64,000 bases of DNA from Mucilaginibacter sp. L3T2-6 (GCF_030519355.1 NZ_JAUMKC010000005.1:124001-188000), one strand, 5' to 3'. Counted from the first letter of the stretch, positions 15,265 through 24,660 are shown. Numbers and translations: made by a program. Notes: generated by a model not told the origin, from the letters alone.

Positions 15265-17541
15265 TTAATTAAACAGCATATCGGCAGTAACAAGTTTTTT
15301 ATCTGAGCTGCCTGGCGCAGTCATAAAAATGCGGATGGGCGGGTTACCCCGCCGGCGAACGCCGGGTACCGGGGCAGTATAAAAGTTCTTCACCTTAATT
15401 TTGTGATATCCTTTCAGCAATGATATAGCGCCTTCATTTTCCGGCAGGATTTCGTTATCAACAAACAACTGCGTATCATTATAGCTGCCCAGCGAAAAAT
15501 TATACACACCATCGGCAGGGATAGAAATATAGCCCTCATAAAAAACGCCGGAATTTGGCCTCGTCCGCCTGAACTCCTTCGTCTCAAAGCTTTTAGCTAT
15601 GCCCGATGTATCTTTCTGCGCATAGTCCAACTGATCAGCTGAGGTGAAAGTGCCCTTAACCAGCGTAAATTTCAAGCCGGGGTTATTGTCGTTATAATTT
15701 ACGGCGGCAACAGGCGCCTGGTTATACATTACGGTGCTGGTAGGCAGGCTGCGCCGCCCTGATGGTGTGATGACCACCGTTTTAAAAATCCGCTTTTCGC
15801 CCGGCGGGATGTTAAAATCTATTGGTAAATTATACTCCAGGTCTGTATCCAGCGGATCGCGGCCATTAAGGGTATAAACTATACGTGCGCCGGGTACAAA
15901 AGTTTTAGGCTCCATAGTAAAACGGGCGCCCACCAGCATGGTATCAATAGTTGCGAAAGCAGTCGGCACACGATAGTTATAATGCATGGCATCCAGCCGC
16001 GCAAAGTGTTTGGCCAGGCGCTGCTCAAAAAAAGTTTTATAGTCTTTTTTCTCCGGTTTGCTCCACGCTATTTCAGACAATGCAAAAAGCCGGGGCAATA
16101 TCTGGTATTGCAGCTTAGCCACGGTCGGTACATATTCGGTCCACAGGTTGCCTTGCACGCCGATGATGTATTTACGTTCATCTTCCGTTAAAACTTTGGG
16201 TACTGGCTCGTAATTATAAGTCTCTGAAAATTCTGCATACCTGCCGAAAGATACGGGTTCCAGCGGCGAGCGGCTTTGGTAGTGGTCGAAATAAAGACCG
16301 GTGGTTTGCGGCGTCATGATCACGTTATGCTTTTGCTGGGCCGCAGCTATTCCGCCCTGCTCGCCGGTCCAGCTCATCACCGTTGCATTTGGGGCAAGGC
16401 CGCCCTCCAATATCTCGTCCCAGCCAATAATGCTGCGGCCTTTGGAGTTGATAAACTTCTCCATCCGCTGTATAAAATAGCTTTGAAGCTCCTTTTCATC
16501 CTTTAGGTTCAGTTGTTTCATCAGCGCCTGGCAAAATGCCGATTCCTTCCAGGGTTGTTTATTGGCTTCATCACCGCCAATGTGGATGTATTTGCCTGGG
16601 AACAAATCCATCACCTCGGTAAGCACATTCTGCAAGAAAGTAAAGGTTTCTTCAGTGGGACAATAAATACCCGTAGTACGTGCCGGGTTTTTTACCGATG
16701 TATCAGGCGTACACATTAGTTCGGGATAAGCTCGAAGTGCTGCGTCAGAATGTGCCGGCATCTCGATCTCAGGTACAATGTTAATGTAATTCCGGGCAGC
16801 GTATTTAACCACGTCGCGGATCTGGTCCTGCGTATAAAATCCGGTATAATCAAGTCCTTCGGGCCAGTCACGGTTGGTGCCGAACATCGTTTGCTGGCGG
16901 GTGCCGCCCACCTGCGTGAGCTTTGGATATTTCTTTATCTCAATACGCCAGCCTTGCCCGTCCACCAAATGCCAGTGAAAGTTGTTAAGCTTATAGGCGG
17001 CCATCAGGTCGATGACTCGCTTCACCTGTTCAACGGTAAAAAAATGACGCGAAACATCCAGCATCATTCCGCGGTAGCCGAAGCGCGGCGCATCGTTAAT
17101 CACCAGGCAGGGCAAATTCTCGGCAATGGCATGGTCCACCGCAAATAACTGCATAAGTGTCTGTATGCCATAAAACAACCCCGGGCCTTTACCTATAACT
17201 GTTATTTTGCGCGGGGTGATAGTTAGCTTGTATCCCTCGGCCGGCAAACCTTCAGCGCCGCGCGATGTCAATATCACACCTGAGCTGCTGCCCGACTTCG
17301 GTTTATATTTTATTATCCTGTTATTCAGTCCGCGGTTATTTGATAAAAACTCCTTGAATAACAGCACTGCGTTATCATTGGGCCTGTCAGCCTTTATAAT
17401 CGTCTTTTTGCTGAAGGTAAACCAGCCCTTCGTTTTAATAAGCGACGCAGGCGCCGGAATGATGCCCATATTGGGGTCGTCCTGGGCTTGACAGGTAAAT
17501 ACTATGGCGAGCAGGATAAGCGCGAGTGCAAGTGGTTTCAT
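15265..17541 (-). CDS. Beta-N-acetylhexosaminidase, GH20, with C-terminal PA14-like domain
   Basis: 758 residues with a signal peptide (1-19, ending CQAQ). GH20b alpha/beta domain (about 25-150), then the catalytic TIM barrel (about 153-500): YRGMMLDVSRHFFTVEQVK and FHWHLVDGQGWRIE. The catalytic Asp-Glu pair is D324-E325 (HIGGDEANK), where the Asp positions the substrate acetamido group. A chitobiase C-terminal-like domain follows (about 540-600), then a PA14-like carbohydrate-binding end (SGVFYEGYISIPADGVYNFSL). It releases terminal GlcNAc or GalNAc from glycans or chitin fragments in the periplasm. No linked sugar transporter (SusCD) is seen. Confidence 0.94.
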   Translation of the reverse strand: MKPLALALILLAIVFTCQAQDDPNMGIIPAPASLIKTKGWFTFSKKTIIKADRPNDNAVLLFKEFLSNNRGLNNRIIKYKPKSGSSSGVILTSRGAEGLPAEGYKLTITPRKITVIGKGPGLFYGIQTLMQLFAVDHAIAENLPCLVINDAPRFGYRGMMLDVSRHFFTVEQVKRVIDLMAAYKLNNFHWHLVDGQGWRIEIKKYPKLTQVGGTRQQTMFGTNRDWPEGLDYTGFYTQDQIRDVVKYAARNYINIVPEIEMPAHSDAALRAYPELMCTPDTSVKNPARTTGIYCPTEETFTFLQNVLTEVMDLFPGKYIHIGGDEANKQPWKESAFCQALMKQLNLKDEKELQSYFIQRMEKFINSKGRSIIGWDEILEGGLAPNATVMSWTGEQGGIAAAQQKHNVIMTPQTTGLYFDHYQSRSPLEPVSFGRYAEFSETYNYEPVPKVLTEDERKYIIGVQGNLWTEYVPTVAKLQYQILPRLFALSEIAWSKPEKKDYKTFFEQRLAKHFARLDAMHYNYRVPTAFATIDTMLVGARFTMEPKTFVPGARIVYTLNGRDPLDTDLEYNLPIDFNIPPGEKRIFKTVVITPSGRRSLPTSTVMYNQAPVAAVNYNDNNPGLKFTLVKGTFTSADQLDYAQKDTSGIAKSFETKEFRRTRPNSGVFYEGYISIPADGVYNFSLGSYNDTQLFVDNEILPENEGAISLLKGYHKIKVKNFYTAPVPGVRRRGNPPIRIFMTAPGSSDKKLVTADMLFN

Positions 17542-17572
17542 TTACTTTGGTTAAGATTTTTCAGTTAGTATA

Positions 17573-17590
17573 ACTGATATGAAAATCAGT
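17573..17590. promoter_or_regulatory. Inverted repeat upstream of the GH20 gene
   Basis: ACTGAT and ATCAGT flank a 6-nt spacer, with the word AGTATAAC on either side, about 30-50 bp upstream of the GH20 start codon. The position fits an operator near the promoter. No regulator can be named. Confidence 0.3.
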
Positions 17591-17757
17591 ATAACAATCC
17601 GGTTTTATGATAAATGTAATTATATTATTACATCGCAGGCGGTAAACAAGCTGAATGAAGGACTAAAATAGAACCGTTCTCAACCGCTGATGTCAACTTA
17701 ATGCTAAAATCGCCGCTTCTGTGAACCATGATTTATGAACCATGTATTAATATTAAT

Positions 17758-17765
17758 TACCTTTG
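17758..17765 (+). promoter_or_regulatory. Candidate -7 box (TACCTTTG) of lpdA
   Basis: An exact TAnnTTTG match 22 bp before the ATG at 17788, giving a short leader as is usual in this phylum. The -33 TTG is not clear. Confidence 0.55.
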
Positions 17766-17787
17766 CGCTCCAACAATTTAAAAGCTT

Positions 17788-19191
17788 ATGCAATATGATG
17801 TTATCGTAATCGGTTCGGGCCCCGGTGGCTACGTAGCCGCTATACGCTGCGCCCAATTGGGACTGAAAACCGCTATCATTGAAAAATATAACACACTTGG
17901 CGGCACATGCCTCAACGTAGGCTGTATCCCTTCCAAGGCACTGCTCGACTCTTCTGAACATTATCACAATGCTGCGCATGCCTTTGAAGGCCACGGAATA
18001 AAGGTCGGAAATTTAAAGGTTGATTTCGGGCAGATGATAAAGCGCAAAGAGGAAGTGGTTGCCGCTAACACCAGCGGTATTGCTTTTTTGATGAAGAAAA
18101 ACAAAATTGATGTGCATACCGGCGTCGGTTCTTTTAAAGATAAAAATACGATCATCGTTACCAAAGCTGACGGCGCCGCTGAAGAGCTGACCACCAAAAA
18201 CGTAATCATTGCTACTGGTTCCAAACCTTCATCGCTTCCTTTTATAAAGATTGACAAGAAGCGCATCATCACCTCAACAGAGGCTTTGTCTCTTAACGAG
18301 ATTCCCAAACATCTGGTGCTGATTGGCGGCGGCGTTATTGGGCTCGAGTTGGGTTCGGTATATGCCCGTTTGGGTACAAAAGTTTCCGTAATCGAGTTTA
18401 TGGATTCCATTATTCCCACCATGGATAAGGCCCTGGGCCGCGAGCTGCAAAGGGTGTTGAAAAAGCTGGGCATGGAGTTTTACCTGGGTCATAAGGTTAC
18501 CGGCGCAACGGTTAAAGGCAAAGAGGTTACTGTGACGTTTGATGATCCTAAAGGCGAAAAGGGCGAGCTTAAAGGTGATTATTGCCTGGTAGCTGTTGGT
18601 CGTGTAGCTTATACCGATGGACTTGGCCTGGACAAAATCGGCCTTACGGTTGAAGAACGCGGGCGTAAAATTACAGTTGACCAGCACCTGGAAACCAGCG
18701 TTAAGGGAGTATATGCCATAGGCGACGTAATTAAAGGTGCAATGCTGGCCCACAAGGCAGAGGATGAAGGAGCCCTGGTTGCCGAAATTATCGCCGGCCA
18801 GAAACCGCATATCGACTATAACCTTATACCTGGCGTGGTTTATACCTGGCCGGAAGTAGCAGCAGTTGGTCAGACAGAAGAACAACTGAAAGCTGCCAAT
18901 GTAAAATATAAAACAGGCTCGTTCCCGTTCAGGGCGAGCGGCCGCGCCCGTGCCAGCGGCGATCTGGACGGATTTGTAAAAGTATTGGCCGATGCTGCGA
19001 CTGACGAGATCCTCGGCGTTCACATGATCGGACCGCGTGCCGCGGATATGATTGCCGAGGCGGTTGTCGCCATGGAATACCGTGCATCTGCCGAAGACAT
19101 TTCACGCATGAGCCACGCACACCCTACTTATACAGAAGCAATGCGCGAAGCGTGCCTGGCTGCTACCGAAAACAGGGCAATACATATGTAA
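17788..19191 (+). CDS. lpdA: Dihydrolipoyl dehydrogenase (E3)
   Basis: 467 residues. It reoxidises dihydrolipoamide in the pyruvate, 2-oxoglutarate or branched-chain dehydrogenase complexes or the glycine cleavage system. FAD-binding GSGPGG is at 9-14, and the redox disulfide is C41 and C46 (GGTCLNVGCIPSK). The NAD motif is LIGGGVIGLELGSVYARLG, and the second FAD segment is YAIGDV. The C-terminal dimerisation domain has the catalytic His-Glu motif HAHPTYTEA. Length and all motifs match the family. It stands alone, so which complex it serves cannot be told from the context. Confidence 0.96.
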   Translation: MQYDVIVIGSGPGGYVAAIRCAQLGLKTAIIEKYNTLGGTCLNVGCIPSKALLDSSEHYHNAAHAFEGHGIKVGNLKVDFGQMIKRKEEVVAANTSGIAFLMKKNKIDVHTGVGSFKDKNTIIVTKADGAAEELTTKNVIIATGSKPSSLPFIKIDKKRIITSTEALSLNEIPKHLVLIGGGVIGLELGSVYARLGTKVSVIEFMDSIIPTMDKALGRELQRVLKKLGMEFYLGHKVTGATVKGKEVTVTFDDPKGEKGELKGDYCLVAVGRVAYTDGLGLDKIGLTVEERGRKITVDQHLETSVKGVYAIGDVIKGAMLAHKAEDEGALVAEIIAGQKPHIDYNLIPGVVYTWPEVAAVGQTEEQLKAANVKYKTGSFPFRASGRARASGDLDGFVKVLADAATDEILGVHMIGPRAADMIAEAVVAMEYRASAEDISRMSHAHPTYTEAMREACLAATENRAIHM

Positions 19192-19226
19192 AAAGAATTT
19201 AGATAACTTGTCAGTTAATAGCCTTT

Positions 19227-19469
19227 TCAAACCAGCAGCCTGTCGATGTCGGCGTAAGTGAGTTTTCGGTGGAGCGTATCGTCGCCTGCACAGCCAATTC
19301 GTCACCGCTGTTGCCGCCAATACGCAATACGGCTTTGCCCCAGGTTTCTTAAAAACGGGATGAGCAATGTATTGTTTTCGTTCAGGTAGTTAGGATCGTC
19401 AGTAAGCAAACCACGCGCACGGGCATAAAGGCAAAACGAAGGCGGCCAACCAGGGGTTGGTTCATTCAT
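19227..19469 (-). pseudogene. Decayed glycoside hydrolase fragment
   Basis: On the minus strand the three frames together recover one protein-like sequence: LLTDDPNYLNENNTLLIP and FLRNLG in one frame, then KAVLRIGGNSGDEL after a frameshift at a GGGG run, then back to the first frame in DTLHRKLTYADIDRLLV before a stop. The LRIGGNS-type motif after a PxFLxxLG-like helix is found in GH79-like and related clan-A glycosidases; the family is uncertain. At least two frameshifts and a stop, with both ends missing, mark it as a remnant. Confidence 0.6.
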
Positions 19470-19602
19470 AAGGATGAAAAAGCTAATAGTTGTTGTAACA
19501 ATAAATTACAAAAGCTAAAATTCAGCCGCCTGATTTTAAAAATTAGTGATTGCTAAATGTCGTCAGGGGCGATCCGATGCCTGCAGAATAGCCGGCAAAA
19601 GA

Positions 19603-19629
19603 AAAGCGACTGCTCACAGCAGTCGCTTT
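19603..19629 (-). terminator. Terminator of the ECF sigma gene
   Basis: A perfect 12-bp stem (AAAGCGACTGCT/AGCAGTCGCTTT) with a CAC loop, followed on the minus strand by a T-rich stretch (TTTTCTTTTG). It lies 40 bp downstream of the sigma factor stop. The remaining bases between this and the pseudogene (19470-19600) hold nothing I can identify. Confidence 0.85.
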
Positions 19630-19670
19630 CGGGTTAAGGGAGTTATATGAATTGATTTTTAATATGCAGG

Positions 19671-20237
19671 TTATCCGGCCATGTAGTGCATTTCGTTTAC
19701 GGTGAGCTTTTTTACCATATCCTTCAAAATTGCACGCGCCCGATGCAGGTTAGTGCGCGACAGCAGTTCCGTCATGCCCAGCTTATTGCCGATCTCCTGG
19801 TGCGAGTAACCTTCAATAGCGTACATGTTAAATACCGAGCGGTAAGTTTGCGGCAGTTGTTGTATCATTTGCATCAGGTCCTTCGCCTCAAGGCCATGGG
19901 CATTATAGCCACTGGCAGAACCGCTGTTTTCTTCGGTAAAATCATCAACCAACACCATTGGCTTCAGCTTGCGGTACCGCGATATGGCGCAATGAACCAT
20001 GATGCGGCGAATCCAGCCTTCCAGGTTCCCGTCCCCACGATAGTTATGTGCGTTTTTAAACATCTTAATAAACCCTTCCTGTAAAATATCCTGGGCCTCG
20101 TCTTTATCGTGGGCATAGCGCATGCAAACAGCCAGCATTCGCGGTGCTAAGGTTCTGTATAAAAGCTCCTGCTGCTTACGGTCATTTTTAAGGCAGCCCT
20201 CCCACATTTCGTTCAATCTGTTATCGGCGGTCATCAT
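19671..20237 (-). CDS. ECF-type RNA polymerase sigma factor
   Basis: 188 residues, the common size for ECF sigma factors. Region 2 has LAPRMLAVCMRYAHDKDEAQDILQEGFIKMF and LEGWIRRIMVHCAI, which bind the -10 element and core polymerase. Region 4 carries the HTH (LPQTYRSVFNMYAIEGYSHQEIGNKLGM). It is close in sequence to the sigma factor at 27090-27662. No anti-sigma gene is adjacent, so it may be controlled by transcription or by a distant partner. Confidence 0.92.
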   Translation of the reverse strand: MMTADNRLNEMWEGCLKNDRKQQELLYRTLAPRMLAVCMRYAHDKDEAQDILQEGFIKMFKNAHNYRGDGNLEGWIRRIMVHCAISRYRKLKPMVLVDDFTEENSGSASGYNAHGLEAKDLMQMIQQLPQTYRSVFNMYAIEGYSHQEIGNKLGMTELLSRTNLHRARAILKDMVKKLTVNEMHYMAG

Positions 20238-20444
20238 CGTGTTGTAATTTGATACACCTATGCCAATATTGATACCTATATTTTAACTAATTGATAATCA
20301 AATAAATAAATTTTTATTAAACTACGAAACTGTTCGTTTCCGAACGGTCAGTGATACAAAGGCGGACGATTTTGAAAATGGATGTCCTCCTTAACCATAG
20401 ACCTAAGTCAGCAAAAAGTGCTCGCATTTGCCGGTATACTTTTA

Positions 20445-20452
20445 TACATTTG
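20445..20452 (+). promoter_or_regulatory. Candidate -7 box (TACATTTG) of the VOC gene
   Basis: An exact TAnnTTTG match 41 bp before the start at 20494, with a TTG at 20428-20430; the 14-bp spacer is shorter than usual. Confidence 0.4.
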
Positions 20453-20493
20453 ATAAGTGACAGCAAATTGTTAAAAGCGACAGAAATCTTATT

Positions 20494-20859
20494 ATGAACT
20501 TTTTAGATATACGTGCATTTGTCCCTTCGGGTAAAGATTATGAAAGATCAAAAGACCTGTTTAAGGATTTAGGCTTTGATATGACTTTTGATGCCGGACA
20601 TTTTGCTGGTTTCGAAAAAGATGGTTGTAAATTCTTTTTGCAGAATTACGACAGCGGCGAATGCGTACAGCATTTTATGATGGCGGTAGGCATAAGCAAT
20701 GCCGCAGAGTTCAGAAATAACCTGGTTGAAAATAAGGTGGCCGAAAAATATGGAATTAAGATAGGGACCGTGGTGGAGCAGCCTTATGGAAAAGAAGTTT
20801 GCATAGTTGATATTGCAGGTGTATTATGGCATTTTGTGGAACCGCCTGCAGAAATATAG
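20494..20859 (+). CDS. VOC (glyoxalase/bleomycin-resistance) family protein
   Basis: 121 residues, one vicinal-oxygen-chelate domain with two beta-alpha-beta-beta-beta units: DIRAFVPSGKDYERSKDLFKDLGF in the first half, and VEQPYGKEVCIVDIAGVLWHFVEP in the second. The end, D-x-x-G-x-x-W-x-F, is typical of the bleomycin-resistance subgroup. Its role could be binding or modifying a small molecule, perhaps as a drug or electrophile defence; nothing in the context narrows it. Confidence 0.85.
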   Translation: MNFLDIRAFVPSGKDYERSKDLFKDLGFDMTFDAGHFAGFEKDGCKFFLQNYDSGECVQHFMMAVGISNAAEFRNNLVENKVAEKYGIKIGTVVEQPYGKEVCIVDIAGVLWHFVEPPAEI

Positions 20860-20881
20860 TGCAACTTTTTTACAGATAGAA

Positions 20882-21691
20882 TTAGCCTATATACAAATCT
20901 GTCCGTCTATCCTTCAGCAGATCATTAAACGCATTAAAATGTTTATCACGGGTAGCAATTGGGTCAATTTGCAGGGTAATCACTTTCGTTTCAGTTGTAT
21001 TGGCTTTTGCCAGCGCCTGCCCGTTATAATCATATAAAACGCTTCCGCCGTTAAATAGCAGCGTTTGCCGCGTGCCATCGGGCAATTGACGGACTTCGGT
21101 ACCGCAGCGATTAGCCACAGCCAGATACACCTTGTTTTCGAGTGCCCGTGCGGCCATGCCAATTTGCCATACGGTACTTACCAGGTTAGACGGGCAACAA
21201 ATTACATCAGCTCCGAGCAGTGCCAGGCTCCTGGCCGCTTCAGGGTAGCGCCAGTCGTTGCATACCATCACGCCGATTTTACAATCTTTAACCGGATGAT
21301 TTATTACAAAAAAACCGGAATCTCCTTTATCGAAACATTCCTTCTCTCGATAAAATAAATGGCTTTTGCGGTAGACTTTTATTTCGCCGCCAGGCATTGC
21401 TATCAGGGCCGAATTGTAAACATTGTCGCCACTTTTTTCTGCATAGCCCGCAATAACCAGGGCTTGCCTGGTTGATGCAATTTTACGGAAAATATCCAGA
21501 GTATAGCTGTCCGGTGAATCGGCGGCAGCAAAAGCTTCTTCTTTCGAAATAAAAGAATAGCCCGTAGTACATAACTCCGGCAACACAACAACGTCTGTAG
21601 TTAAGTTCTCCACCAGGCGCTCAATCTGTTGCAAATTGTGTCCGGGCCGGCCAAACTCCGGCGTAAACTGAACGATGCTGACGTTGATCAT
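20882..21691 (-). CDS. Nitrilase superfamily carbon-nitrogen hydrolase
   Basis: 269 residues. The Glu-Lys-Cys triad is visible: E39 (VVLPELCTTGY), K109 (KVYRKSHLF) and C144 (GVMVCNDWRYPE). Length and motifs match the amidase branch of the superfamily, which hydrolyses amides such as omega-amides or carbamoyl groups rather than nitriles. The substrate is not identifiable. It is convergent with the VOC gene, with only 22 bp between the stops. Confidence 0.92.
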   Translation of the reverse strand: MINVSIVQFTPEFGRPGHNLQQIERLVENLTTDVVVLPELCTTGYSFISKEEAFAAADSPDSYTLDIFRKIASTRQALVIAGYAEKSGDNVYNSALIAMPGGEIKVYRKSHLFYREKECFDKGDSGFFVINHPVKDCKIGVMVCNDWRYPEAARSLALLGADVICCPSNLVSTVWQIGMAARALENKVYLAVANRCGTEVRQLPDGTRQTLLFNGGSVLYDYNGQALAKANTTETKVITLQIDPIATRDKHFNAFNDLLKDRRTDLYIG

Positions 21692-21824
21692 GCAGCTAAA
21701 TTATTACTTTTCCGACAAACTGAGGCTAACTATAATTTCGATTACGCCCCAATGCATTTGTATTATATTTTAAATATTTTTCCATAATTTAGTTCTCTCC
21801 ATTTCCTCTAAAAATCAATCAGTT

Positions 21825-22223
21825 ATGAAAACATTGGCCATTATATGTTTACTGATAGCAGGCCTTACCGGCAGTAAAACCAATGACTTAAACGGTGCCT
21901 GGAAACCTGTCAGCCAGGAATTCGCCGGGAAACCTTTTCCAGCTTCGGTCTACGAAAAACAAACCCTGATTATTAAAGATAATACCTATGTTGTTACCGC
22001 GGAATCGGTTGACAAAGGTGAACTTAAATATGGCGAGGGTAACAAGATGGATATTTATGGAAAGGACGGCGTGAACGCCGGCAAGCATTTTACCGCTATT
22101 TATAAATATGAAAACGGCCAGCTCACAATCTGCTATAACCTGGCAGGCGACAGCTACCCGGAGCGTTTTGAGACCAAACCCAACACGTTGCTTTTTCTAT
22201 CTGTGTTTAAGAAAGCGGAATAA
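21825..22223 (+). CDS. TIGR03067 domain protein, exported
   Basis: 132 residues. The N-terminus is a short hydrophobic leader, then LNGAWKPVSQEFAGKPFPASVYEKQTLIIKDNTYVV, the characteristic start of TIGR03067 (L.G.W..vS.E..GkP.P). IYKYENGQLTICYNL and PERFETKPNTLLFLSVFKK complete the domain. The family is a small beta-barrel of unknown function, common in planctomycetes and Bacteroidota. Confidence 0.85.
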   Translation: MKTLAIICLLIAGLTGSKTNDLNGAWKPVSQEFAGKPFPASVYEKQTLIIKDNTYVVTAESVDKGELKYGEGNKMDIYGKDGVNAGKHFTAIYKYENGQLTICYNLAGDSYPERFETKPNTLLFLSVFKKAE

Positions 22224-22260
22224 GTTAAACATAGCCGTGTGCGATACCACCCGAATATGA

Positions 22261-24375
22261 TTACCTCAACAGATGATACGCCACAAAGCTTGCCGTATAT
22301 GCTAACACAGTCATATAAGCAAATTGGATAGCGGGCCAGCGCCAGTTTTTGGTTTCGCGGTAAACTACGGCCATGGTGCTGGCACATTGCATGGCGAAGG
22401 CATAAAACATCATTAATGAAAAGGCAACGGCCAGTGTAAATACCGGCTGGCCCGTTTCCGGATTTTTAGCCGACCCCATTTTCTGCTGCACCGACTCTAT
22501 CTTATCTGCATTCCCGTCCACACTGTAAATAGTGGCCATCGTTCCGACAAATACCTCGCGCGCGGCAAAAGATGTTATCAACGCTATACCTATTTTCCAG
22601 TCGAAACCGAGCGGTTTTATCACAGGTTCAATGAAGTGACCGAGCGTACCTGCGTAGGAATTCTCCAGCTTTTCGGAATTAATGCTACGGGTTAAATCTT
22701 CGGGGCTAAGCTGTTTGGCGTATTGCGGTTGTTTATATTTTTGTTCGATCCTGTCGAAACGGTCGCCGGGCCCGTACGAGGCCAGTACCCAAAGGATGAC
22801 CGAAACGGCTATGATAACCTTACCGGCCTGTAAAACAAACGCTTTAGAACGGTCATACATACTAAAGGCAACGTTATTCCATCTCGGCATGCGGTATACC
22901 GGCAATTCCATAATAAAATAACCACGCTCACGGCCTTTTAATATCAGCTTAAATGCAAACGCAACGATTATAGCTGATATCAGGCTGAAAATATACATGC
23001 CGGTCAACGCAAGCCCTCGCAGGTTAAATACCCACCAGACATTACGGTTGGGAACCACCAGCCCTATCAGCAACACATAAATTGGCAAGCGTGCAGAGCA
23101 GGTCACCAGCGGCGTTACCATAATAGTGATCATACGGTCCTTCCAGTTTTCGATGGTACGCGTACTCATGATGGATGGCACCGCGCAGGCAAATCCGCCT
23201 ATCAGCGGAACAACAGATTTACCGTTAAGGCCAACCTTGCGCATCAGCTTATCCATCATAAAGGTAACCCGGGCCATATAACCGGTATCCTCCAATATCG
23301 AGATAAAGGCAAACAGTATCGCTATTTGTGGGATGAATACCATTACACCACTCAAGCCGCCTAAAACACCGTCTACCACAAGGCCAACCAGGGGGCCATC
23401 CGGCAGAATACTGTGCAGGTAATTTTGCAGCCATGCAAAGCCATCGCCAATTTTTTCCATCGGCCAGGCCGACCACGCAAAAATGGACTGGAACATAAAC
23501 AACAATATCCCTAAAAAAATAAACAGTCCGAAAACCCGGTGAGTTAGTACTTTATCAATTTTATTGCTATGGGTCTCGTCTTTGGCAGTTTCCGGCACTT
23601 TCACAGTGTCGTATAGCAAATCATTGATAAAATTATATCGCGCGATGGTTTCAGCCCCCTGCGCTTTCTGAGAGTGAAAGGAATATTCTTTTTCCAGTTG
23701 TTCTATATGATCGCTTTCAGCGGGGGTTAAAAACTTTACTGTTTCATGCTGATGCGCCAGTTGTAAGGCCAGGTATGGATTGTCTACCTTAAGGTCTTCA
23801 CGTATTTTTGCAATTAACCCCGGTGCAATTGCCTCCACATCAATGGAGGCTTCCTGTAAAGCCACTTTATTTGCAAAGCTTATAGCGGATTTTAATTTAT
23901 CGATACCCTCAACTTTTCGCGCCGAGATAGGGACGACCGGTACGCCAAGCTTTTTGGCGAATAAGTCGATATCGATGCTGATGCCTGCTTTTTTCGACAG
24001 GTCGATCATATTCAGCGCAATAATAACCGGAATTTTCAGATCTGCTACCTGGCTGTAAAGCAACAGATTGCGTTTTAAATTTGTGGCATCCAGGATAACA
24101 ACCACAAGGTCGGGTGTATGCGTATTTGCTTTATCGGCGAGGACAGAAAATACGATAGATTCGTCCTTGCTTTTAGGATAGAGGCTGTAAGTGCCCGGAA
24201 GGTCAATTATTTCGGCAACGCGGCCGTCGGCCAGTGTGCAAAACCCGGTTTTCTTATCAACTGTAACACCCGGAAAGTTGCCTATTTTTTGATTAAGCCC
24301 GGTTAATGTATTAAAAAGAGTTGATTTACCGGTGTTTGGGTTTCCAACGAGTGCAACTCTTATATCGGCTTTCAA
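22261..24375 (-). CDS. feoB: Ferrous iron transport protein B
   Basis: 704 residues. The inner-membrane Fe2+ uptake protein. The N-terminal G domain has G1 GNPNTGKST (11-19) and G3 DLPGTYSL, followed by a GDI-like helical region. The membrane part carries the two Gate (nucleoside-recognition) segments and many TM helices, from VLTHRVFGLFIFLGILLFM onward. The only in-frame start is a TTG at 24375, since a stop lies five codons upstream; this TTG is 12 bp after the feoA stop. Expressed with feoA. Confidence 0.95.
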   Translation of the reverse strand: MKADIRVALVGNPNTGKSTLFNTLTGLNQKIGNFPGVTVDKKTGFCTLADGRVAEIIDLPGTYSLYPKSKDESIVFSVLADKANTHTPDLVVVILDATNLKRNLLLYSQVADLKIPVIIALNMIDLSKKAGISIDIDLFAKKLGVPVVPISARKVEGIDKLKSAISFANKVALQEASIDVEAIAPGLIAKIREDLKVDNPYLALQLAHQHETVKFLTPAESDHIEQLEKEYSFHSQKAQGAETIARYNFINDLLYDTVKVPETAKDETHSNKIDKVLTHRVFGLFIFLGILLFMFQSIFAWSAWPMEKIGDGFAWLQNYLHSILPDGPLVGLVVDGVLGGLSGVMVFIPQIAILFAFISILEDTGYMARVTFMMDKLMRKVGLNGKSVVPLIGGFACAVPSIMSTRTIENWKDRMITIMVTPLVTCSARLPIYVLLIGLVVPNRNVWWVFNLRGLALTGMYIFSLISAIIVAFAFKLILKGRERGYFIMELPVYRMPRWNNVAFSMYDRSKAFVLQAGKVIIAVSVILWVLASYGPGDRFDRIEQKYKQPQYAKQLSPEDLTRSINSEKLENSYAGTLGHFIEPVIKPLGFDWKIGIALITSFAAREVFVGTMATIYSVDGNADKIESVQQKMGSAKNPETGQPVFTLAVAFSLMMFYAFAMQCASTMAVVYRETKNWRWPAIQFAYMTVLAYTASFVAYHLLR

Positions 24376-24387
24376 TTTTTGATGATA

Positions 24388-24603
24388 CTACTGCAATATA
24401 ATGGTTGACGCTTCGAATTTGCGAAGGCTAAGCTGGTAGCCTGACACATTGATAGCAATAGGGTCGCCAAGGGGAGCAACACGCGAAACGGTAACCGGCT
24501 CGCCGGGCAAGCACCCCATCTCCATCAGCTTTACCGACATTTCTAAATCTGTAAACTCTTTAACAATTCCAAATTCACCAGGTGCAAGTTCTGAAAGCGT
24601 CAT
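24388..24603 (-). CDS. feoA: Ferrous iron transport protein A
   Basis: 71 residues from the ATG at 24603; an upstream TTG at 24627 overlaps the promoter and is rejected. One SH3-like FeoA domain: LAPGEFGIVKEF, LMEMGCLPGEPVTVSRVAPLGDPIAINVSGYQLSLRKFEA. It would help FeoB function in the cytoplasm. First gene of a two-gene feoAB operon. Confidence 0.93.
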   Translation of the reverse strand: MTLSELAPGEFGIVKEFTDLEMSVKLMEMGCLPGEPVTVSRVAPLGDPIAINVSGYQLSLRKFEASTIILQ

Positions 24604-24624
24604 ATCATTAGTTAAAATCGTGCT

Positions 24625-24660
24625 CAAATGTATTGCTTATTTAAATTAAATCCAAATAAG
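24625..24660 (-). promoter_or_regulatory. feoAB promoter with an overlapping inverted repeat
   Basis: On the minus strand TAcaTTTG (24632-24625) matches the -7 consensus, and a TTG about 20 bp upstream fits the -33 element. An inverted repeat CTTATTT/AAATAAG (24636-24642 and 24654-24660, 11-nt spacer) overlaps the -33 region. This is the place for an iron-dependent repressor such as Fur or DtxR; which one is not known. Confidence 0.55.

Noticed and set aside
15204..15293. Upstream extension of the hypothetical lipoprotein
   Set aside because: Would run into the end of the GH20 gene and bury the lipobox; the ATG at 15203 gives a proper signal.
18274..19023. A 249-codon open frame antisense to lpdA
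   Set aside because: No signal peptide or domain; the sense gene has every motif of its family.
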